DNA of 12,217 nucleotides. It comes from Methanobacteriota archaeon. Lineage in GTDB: Archaea > Thermoplasmatota > Thermoplasmata > JAUWGG01. The notes under the pieces were generated by a model that saw only the letters and a program-made list of their open reading frames with translations, ran no database searches and had not been told where the DNA came from. This document shows positions 7,296 through 12,217 of the stretch, piece by piece (positions within the stretch are counted from its first letter, which is position 1; the number at the start of each line of letters is the position of its first letter). Position numbers and translations under genes: made by a program. Location of the stretch: positions 1-12,217 of the forward strand of contig JAUWGG010000014.1 in the NCBI GenBank assembly GCA_030606525.1, given 5' to 3'.

Positions 7296-7343
7296 AGGAA
7301 TATAGATTATGACATATCAATATTTCGTTGTTTTTGATGATCT

Positions 7344-10286
7344 TCATCCGACATATCGAAGTGCTTCCGCTGGCGGGATCTTAGATGCTCGTAGAGCAGA
7401 GGAGACAGTGCAGAGTAAGGTGGTGATATAAGCGAAGGTAGTAATTATTAATATATGGGCCCAGGGAATCAAGCTAATAAATTTAGAAAGACTTACACCA
7501 GATGGATAGAACTCATTAGTTATGTGATACGACAGACTTATACCCAGTATCACACCTATTGCAATCCCAAGCAGGGCTATGAATGAGATCTCAATCAGAA
7601 AGCTTTTTGCAACCATGCCCTTCTTAAAGCCAATAGCCCTCATCACCCCTATCTCCTGCCTTCTTTCTTTTACACTTCTCAGTGTTATTATTCCCAGGCC
7701 AGCGATTCCAACAAACAATCCAAGTCCCAAGTACGCTTCCATCAATGTCATTATCGATGTCATCTGTTTCATTATTTCTTTGATCGTATCTCTGATTTCA
7801 GTCGTCTCCATTCCGTACGTGATGAACTCTTTTTTTAACTCGTGGGATACACTTTTTACATCCCTTTCCTCAGCAATATCAAAGAGATACATCGATGGAA
7901 ATTGAATGCCTAACTCCTCACTTAAAAATTCCTGCGTCGTTATTATTCCCATAAAAAAGAAACTTTGATCCAGGATACCAATCACCGTTTTATTGGAATA
8001 CTGCCCAGTTCGATTGCGAACAACGATCTTATCGCCAACGCTTAATTTCACACTTCCAAAGTGCGGACCGTACTGTTGTGTTACAGCATTACCATCAATA
8101 ACCACCAATGAGCTGTTGTCCTTTACAGCCTTCCAGATCTCTTGATGATCATCATACTCTGATGCAATTGAATAGAACGTATAATCATTTTGATCTATGA
8201 ACTCATCGTCGACGCCTATTATGGGATACATTACAGATTCGTTTTGATCTTGTCCGTAAACATAAACATCTGTATATGCAACAGACAATGCAGATGTCTC
8301 AGTGAAAGCGTGAGTCAAATTAGCAGAATTATTTATAATGGTTCTAATATCGATTAGTGGTGTATTCTGGTTAGTGAATGCAATGATATCATATCCACCA
8401 GATTGTTCTTCAAATGCACCCTCGATATAATCTGTTTGCATGCTAGTTATCATGGAGATTACTGCTACTGTAAAAATAATCAGAGAAAACATCGCAAGGG
8501 TCATCCCTGTCCTAAATTTCTTCTTCATTGGATAGGAAAGCGCTGTTTTAAGAATAGGGACCGTAGATTTCCTTCGTCCAAATATTTTAGTAAGTATTCT
8601 GAGGACAAGATCTGAGTTGAACATCACTACGATTATAGCGCCGGTAACGAGCATTACGCCGCTCATGATGAACATCTCCATTCCACCGGTCATGTCGCTA
8701 ACAAGTTCAAAGGGCTGCAATATCCATATGATGATTCCAATGCCAGCGATTGAAAATGGAAGTCGCGGGGATATGATCCTCATCACCAGCATTGCAGCTC
8801 CAAGGAGTAAAAGACAAGGACCGGTCATGAAATTAATCGCTGACAGATCCGAGACACCAATATGAGTCATAATTACCCCTATAATTGTTAAAAACACTCC
8901 CAATATAATATGTCTTGATGTTGCTTTTGTTATCGATGGTTCTGGGATGTTGCGAATCGCTCTAACGATATTCAGTTTACTCACTATCCAGGATGCAAGA
9001 AAAACGGTAATGAATGTAATTGTCAAACCTATGCAAAATGCCATAATGATGCTTGACAGTTCAAAGTGGAAGGGTATTTCAATCCCTCCTCCACCACCGA
9101 ATATTGTACCAAAGGCTAGTATGAGGAGATAAGCAATCCCCAATCCAACAAATGCTCCAATAAAAGCTGCAATGACTGCGTATATTAACCCCTCAAACAA
9201 AAACATTTGAACAAGATGTCTCCTTTTCATTCCAATAGCTCTTGCTATTCCCATCTCTGACTTCCTTTCCTCTGCAAGCATGACGAAAATATTCACTATG
9301 AGCAGCACACCTGCGATAATGCTGAATATACCCATTATGGAAAAGATCTCAGAGATCATCTCGCTGAATTTCTCTGCATCTTCCAAACCATCCTGCTTTA
9401 CGGTATAAACCTCTAAGTTGAGCTCTTGTTGTTGAATTATATCCTCAACATCTTTTTTGACGGTATCGGTGTAGATCACACCTTCTTCAACACCACCCTC
9501 GTTCGATATTTTGATCATGTTTATCTGGTCATTTTTGTTAAACATCGTCTGTGCAGCATCCAAAGCGACAAATAGATTCATTCCTGATTGGTAATTTGCT
9601 TTTCCCTCGTTTTTTACAATATGTAGGATCTTCAGTGTAGTGTTCATGTGTATCATCGTTGGTTTCATTGGATCTTGTGGATTGAAAATGTATGTTGTAT
9701 AATATATGACCACCTCATTGCCAACTTCTGCTTCCAATTCCTCTGCACAGCGCTGGTTCATTATCGTATAATTGGAGTACAAATTACTCCCGTCAAAACT
9801 AGTTCCATTTACGTCTATAAACAAACCAAAATCTCTGTCTATATCGGGATCGAAACCGATAATATTCACTCTGGATTCAGGCATTGAAGTATTCTGATTA
9901 AGTACAGGAACAGTTTCCATAATGATCGGGGAAATACCATCTATTTTATCTTGAGCGGATAAGCCATTATTCAGGATCGTGTAGTGTGAATAATTAAAAT
10001 AAGCGTATCCTTGCGGACTATGGGATGCGACAACCTCATCGATTAGATCTAAGCGATCATACACATCCTTTTCAAAAATATACCTCATCGTATCTCCAAC
10101 AACAAGGGAGGATGAGATAATGGCTGTACCTACAAGCAGCCCAGCAACAACTATTGCAACATTTGCCCTGCGTCTTTTTATATTTCGGGTTGCCATCTTA
10201 AATATTATTCTGTTGGTCACTCCAAAAATAATGACAACGAGAATTATGATACCGACAAGAACTATGGGCAATATGATATCTGTCAT
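7344..10286 (-). CDS. Large duplicated FtsX/MacB-type ABC transporter permease
   Basis: A 980-residue membrane component of an ABC system. TM1 is at about 4-24. TRNIKRRRANVAIV and a second helix lead into an extracytoplasmic MacB-like core domain (about 65-305). The first FtsX block (about 310-455) carries EERKSEMGIARAIGMKRRH. Several extra helices follow (about 460-560). A second start-like unit (TALSYPMKKKFRTGM, about 580), a second extracellular domain (about 620-830) and a second FtsX block (about 840-975) with KERRQEIGVMRAIGFKKG complete it. The protein thus looks like two permease halves fused head to tail, possibly supplying both halves of the transporter in one chain. AGGAGG (10302-10297) lies 10 nt before the ATG and overlaps the stop of the ATPase gene, so the two are coupled. 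Proteins of this class handle lipids, lipoproteins, peptides or cell-envelope stress; the substrate cannot be read from the sequence. Confidence 0.93.
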   Translation of the reverse strand: MTDIILPIVLVGIIILVVIIFGVTNRIIFKMATRNIKRRRANVAIVVAGLLVGTAIISSSLVVGDTMRYIFEKDVYDRLDLIDEVVASHSPQGYAYFNYSHYTILNNGLSAQDKIDGISPIIMETVPVLNQNTSMPESRVNIIGFDPDIDRDFGLFIDVNGTSFDGSNLYSNYTIMNQRCAEELEAEVGNEVVIYYTTYIFNPQDPMKPTMIHMNTTLKILHIVKNEGKANYQSGMNLFVALDAAQTMFNKNDQINMIKISNEGGVEEGVIYTDTVKKDVEDIIQQQELNLEVYTVKQDGLEDAEKFSEMISEIFSIMGIFSIIAGVLLIVNIFVMLAEERKSEMGIARAIGMKRRHLVQMFLFEGLIYAVIAAFIGAFVGLGIAYLLILAFGTIFGGGGGIEIPFHFELSSIIMAFCIGLTITFITVFLASWIVSKLNIVRAIRNIPEPSITKATSRHIILGVFLTIIGVIMTHIGVSDLSAINFMTGPCLLLLGAAMLVMRIISPRLPFSIAGIGIIIWILQPFELVSDMTGGMEMFIMSGVMLVTGAIIVVMFNSDLVLRILTKIFGRRKSTVPILKTALSYPMKKKFRTGMTLAMFSLIIFTVAVISMITSMQTDYIEGAFEEQSGGYDIIAFTNQNTPLIDIRTIINNSANLTHAFTETSALSVAYTDVYVYGQDQNESVMYPIIGVDDEFIDQNDYTFYSIASEYDDHQEIWKAVKDNSSLVVIDGNAVTQQYGPHFGSVKLSVGDKIVVRNRTGQYSNKTVIGILDQSFFFMGIITTQEFLSEELGIQFPSMYLFDIAEERDVKSVSHELKKEFITYGMETTEIRDTIKEIMKQMTSIMTLMEAYLGLGLFVGIAGLGIITLRSVKERRQEIGVMRAIGFKKGMVAKSFLIEISFIALLGIAIGVILGISLSYHITNEFYPSGVSLSKFISLIPWAHILIITTFAYITTLLCTVSSALRASKIPPAEALRYVG

Positions 10287-10300
10287 TCTCTTAAATCCTC

Positions 10301-11002
10301 CTACTGATGGAATGGTTTATATTCTTTCTCAATGACTCCATCTCTCAATTTAAGCACTCTATCTGCCATCTCTCCAATGGATACATCATGAGTAACAACG
10401 ACAAATGTTTGTTTGTTCTCTTTGTTCAGTTTACATAAAAGAGCCATGATCTGTTGAGATGTCTCAGCATCGAGATTGCCAGTAAGTTCATCTGCCCATA
10501 CGATTGCAGGGTCGTTAACGAGCGAACGGGCTATAGCGACCCTTTGCTGCTCTCCACCAGATAACTCAGCTGGTTTGTGATGTTCTCTTCCCTCCAATCC
10601 AACCAATTTTAGTACTTTTAACGCTTTGATTCTTGCTTTCTTCTGATTGCACCCAGAAAGCAGCAAAGGTAATTCTGTGTTCTCAACTGCCGTTAGCACC
10701 GGTAATAAATTATATGCTTGAAAGATGAATCCCATTCTTCTTGCCCTATATTCAGTTTTTTTATTATCACTCATTTCTGCTAGCGATACGCCCTCGATCT
10801 TCACAATCCCCTTTGTCAAATCGTCCAAACCGGAAAGGCAATTCAGGAGGGTTGTTTTACCGCAACCAGACGGTCCCATGACTGAAATCATTTCTCCTTT
10901 CTTTATCGTTAAATCGATTCCTTGCAGTGCATCCACTCTTAAACTGCCTATCTCGTAGACCTTGTGAACGTTCTTCGCTTCAACCATTAATCTATCGTTC
11001 AA
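10301..11002 (-). CDS. ABC transporter ATP-binding protein, MacB/LolD family
   Basis: ATPase that energises the downstream permease. Visible motifs: Walker A GPSGCGKTT (43-51), Q-loop Gln95 (FIFQAYNLLP), signature LSGGEQQRVAIARS (147-160), Walker B AIVWADE with D171/E172, D-loop NLD (176-178) and H-loop His205 (VTHD). The AYNLLP and TGNLD elements are typical of the MacB/LolD branch. The common ADEPTGNLD appears here as ADELTGNLD (Leu173). The start is taken as TTG 11002 because AAGGTGG lies five bases upstream (11014-11008). The alternative ATG at 10987 (MVEAKNVHK) has no suitable ribosome binding site, although it would also preserve the whole fold. It is the first gene of the minus-strand operon, and its stop TAG overlaps the permease Shine-Dalgarno. 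Confidence 0.94.
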   Translation of the reverse strand: MNDRLMVEAKNVHKVYEIGSLRVDALQGIDLTIKKGEMISVMGPSGCGKTTLLNCLSGLDDLTKGIVKIEGVSLAEMSDNKKTEYRARRMGFIFQAYNLLPVLTAVENTELPLLLSGCNQKKARIKALKVLKLVGLEGREHHKPAELSGGEQQRVAIARSLVNDPAIVWADELTGNLDAETSQQIMALLCKLNKENKQTFVVVTHDVSIGEMADRVLKLRDGVIEKEYKPFHQ

Positions 11003-11018
11003 TTATACCACCTTACCT

Positions 11019-11042
11019 CTAAAGTTTCATCGGTATCCTCCT
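11019..11042 (-). other. Possible leader mini-ORF (M-K-L-stop) with perfect Shine-Dalgarno
   Basis: On the minus strand AGGAGG (11042-11037) is followed after six bases by ATG AAA CTT TAG (11030-11019). This is a well-initiated three-codon ORF that ends 16 bases before the TTG of the ATPase gene, in a different frame. It could influence translation of the ABC operon, or it could be a relic of an earlier start. It is only relevant if the transcript starts upstream of about 11045. Confidence 0.3.
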
Positions 11043-11046
11043 AACC

Positions 11047-11055
11047 ATTTTTAAA
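11047..11055 (-). promoter_or_regulatory. Candidate TATA box for the ABC transporter operon
   Basis: The minus strand reads TTTAAAAAT here, a fair archaeal box A. A start about 26 nt downstream would fall near 11025, just before the AAGGTGG site. The palindrome-like TTATATTAA at 11088-11096 could instead serve both directions. Motif match only. Confidence 0.35.
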
Positions 11056-11087
11056 GATTGTTATTTTACCCACTGTTCTCCTAAACG

Positions 11088-11096
11088 TTAATATAA
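11088..11096 (+). promoter_or_regulatory. Candidate TATA box for tRNA-Cys (and possibly cysS)
   Basis: TTAATATAA lies about 27 bases upstream of a purine pair (GA at 11120-11121), about eight bases before the mature 5' end of the tRNA. Upstream TAAACG could act as a BRE. No second convincing box A is visible between the tRNA and cysS, so both may share this promoter. Confidence 0.5.
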
Positions 11097-11127
11097 TGGA
11101 TAACTTATTTATGGTTATTGACACGTT

Positions 11128-11200
11128 GTCGGGGTGACAGAGCGGCTAATGTGACCGACTGCAGATCGGTTTTTTGGGGGTTCGACTCCCTCCCCCGACA
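11128..11200 (+). tRNA. tRNA-Cys (anticodon GCA), A73 discriminator
   Basis: All arms fold. The acceptor is GTCGGGG (11128-11134) with CCCCGAC (11193-11199). The D-stem is ACA/TGT with a G13-A22 mismatch and a loop containing GG. The anticodon stem is ACCGA/TCGGT around the 7-nt loop CTGCAGA, with GCA at 11161-11163. The variable region is TTTTT. The T-stem is GGGGG/CCCTC (one G-U pair) with loop TTCGACT. There is no intron and no encoded CCA. The base after the acceptor is A (11200), whereas tRNA-Cys normally has U73. T at 11127 could pair with this A to extend the stem to eight pairs, which would place a U at the next position (11201). It lies 45 nt upstream of cysS on the same strand. Confidence 0.93.
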
Positions 11201-11245
11201 TCTCAATGATTAAGCGGGAAATAAAAAAGCAATAGGAGAAAAAAA

Positions 11246-12217
11246 ATGGTACTAGAAGTCTATAATACGCTGAGTAGAAAAAAAGAGAACTTTGAACCAA
11301 TGAAGATGAACAGAGTGAACATGTTCGTGTGCGGTCCAACTGTATACGACAATTCTCATTTCGGACACGCTAGAACCTATCTTGCTTTTGATGTCATAGT
11401 TCGATATCTTAGATACAGAGGATACAGTGTCTTTTACATAATGAATATCACAGATATTGATGATAAGATGATAAAAAGAGCTAATGAATTGGGAGTTGAG
11501 GTTAAAGAAGTTGCAGCGCAATATACCAGATCCTTTATAAAAGATATGGATGCATTAGGTATGAACTCTGTGAATCTGTATGCTAAAGCGACTGAACATG
11601 TGCCCGAGATCATCGCGCAGATCAATGTCCTTATCAGTAAAGGCTATGCTTATGAAGTTGATGGAAATGTGTACTTTGAAGTGAAGAAACTCAAGGATTT
11701 CGGTAAACTTTCTGGGCAAACCCTAGACGGATTGATGGCTGGAGCAAGAGTTGAAGTTGATGAGAAAAAGAGAAATCCCGAGGATTTCGTTCTTTGGAAA
11801 AAGAAAAAGGAAGGTGAGCCATATTGGAAAAGTCCATGGGGTGCAGGAAGACCAGGATGGCATGTTGAGGATACAGCCATTACAACAACTTATTTTGGTG
11901 CACAGTATGATATACACGGTGGAGGTACGGAACTCATTTTCCCCCATCATGAATCCGAGATAGCCATCGCTGAATCTGCTACTGGCAAAAAACCCTTTGT
12001 AAGATTTTGGCTGCATACCGGTAATTTAAATGTGACTGGAGAGAAAATGTCCAAATCTCTTGAGAATTTCATTACGATAAAAGATCTATTGAAAAGATAT
12101 AAGGCATCAGTCGTGCGTTTTTTCTTACTATATACCAATTATAGAAGTCCCATAGATTTTGCTTATGATGATTTGGAGGAAGCAAAACGCAGTCTGGAAA
12201 GGATAAAAAACACGATA
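11246..12217 (+). CDS. cysS: Cysteinyl-tRNA synthetase, 3' partial
   Basis: Class I synthetase that activates cysteine and charges tRNA-Cys in the cytoplasm. The 324 residues in the window cover the catalytic domain; the gene runs off the right edge (full enzymes are about 450-480 residues). Seen: FVCGPTVYD with zinc ligand Cys29, the HIGH-type motif H38-F-G-H41, FYIMNITDIDDKMIKRA, HGGGTELIFPHHESE with His234 and Glu238, and KMSKS at 267-271. By E. coli numbering the fourth zinc ligand is Cys209 (GWHIEC). Here the equivalent residue is Asp209 (GWHVEDTA), a variant I recall from some archaeal enzymes. AGGAG (11234-11238) lies seven bases before the ATG. The tRNA-Cys gene is directly upstream. 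The archaeal-looking sequence supports an archaeal host that charges cysteine directly, not solely by the SepRS route. Confidence 0.97.
   Translation, partial: MVLEVYNTLSRKKENFEPMKMNRVNMFVCGPTVYDNSHFGHARTYLAFDVIVRYLRYRGYSVFYIMNITDIDDKMIKRANELGVEVKEVAAQYTRSFIKDMDALGMNSVNLYAKATEHVPEIIAQINVLISKGYAYEVDGNVYFEVKKLKDFGKLSGQTLDGLMAGARVEVDEKKRNPEDFVLWKKKKEGEPYWKSPWGAGRPGWHVEDTAITTTYFGAQYDIHGGGTELIFPHHESEIAIAESATGKKPFVRFWLHTGNLNVTGEKMSKSLENFITIKDLLKRYKASVVRFFLLYTNYRSPIDFAYDDLEEAKRSLERIKNTI

Noticed and set aside
7579..7905. Plus-strand reading frame with hydrophobic stretches inside the ABC permease
   Set aside because: It mirrors the membrane helices of the second FtsX block; no independent start signals.
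11171..11175. T-tract as a transcription terminator
   Set aside because: It is the variable loop of the tRNA.
1..12217. Insertion sequences, CRISPR arrays, phage or defence genes
   Set aside because: No repeat-spacer pattern, inverted-repeat ends or transposase motifs were seen. All stretches over 300 bases are covered by housekeeping or energy genes.

Overview
The window looks archaeal. It carries a multi-subunit, ferredoxin-type membrane [NiFe] hydrogenase operon, an archaeal-style cysteinyl-tRNA synthetase, a tRNA without an encoded CCA end, A/T-rich box A (TATA) candidates instead of -35/-10 promoters, and strong GGAGG/GGTGA ribosome binding sites. Base composition is moderately AT-rich. 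I cannot name the species. Thermoplasmata, Archaeoglobi or another euryarchaeal-type lineage would all fit.

Region 1 (1-6849, + strand) is one tightly packed operon that enters from the left edge. The order is: antiporter-like subunit (5'-truncated), NuoB-like small subunit, long NuoL/EchA-like antiporter subunit, NuoC-like subunit, NuoD-like catalytic large subunit with both NiFe cysteine pairs, NuoH/EchB-like membrane anchor, and a NuoI/HycF-like 2x[4Fe-4S] protein. Most junctions overlap by 1-11 nt. The likely role is to oxidise reduced ferredoxin, reduce protons to H2 (or the reverse) and couple this to ion pumping through two antiporter-like subunits. No NuoE/F/G-type input module and no maturation genes are visible.

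Region 2 (6863-11002, - strand) runs convergent to the hydrogenase. In transcription order it holds a MacB-type ABC ATPase, a very large duplicated FtsX-type permease, and then gcvH (lipoyl carrier H protein), which probably has its own promoter.

Region 3 (11088-12217, + strand) diverges from the ABC operon. A TATA-like box precedes a tRNA-Cys(GCA), followed 45 nt later by cysS, which runs off the right edge.

Four points deserve most attention. The hydrogenase small subunit appears to lack about a dozen residues just after its first cysteine pair. The first antiporter-like subunit lacks the usual TM7 and TM8 lysines. The tRNA-Cys appears to have A73 instead of the near-universal U73. The adjacent CysRS has Asp at a zinc-ligand cysteine position. 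None of these could be tested here by alignment.
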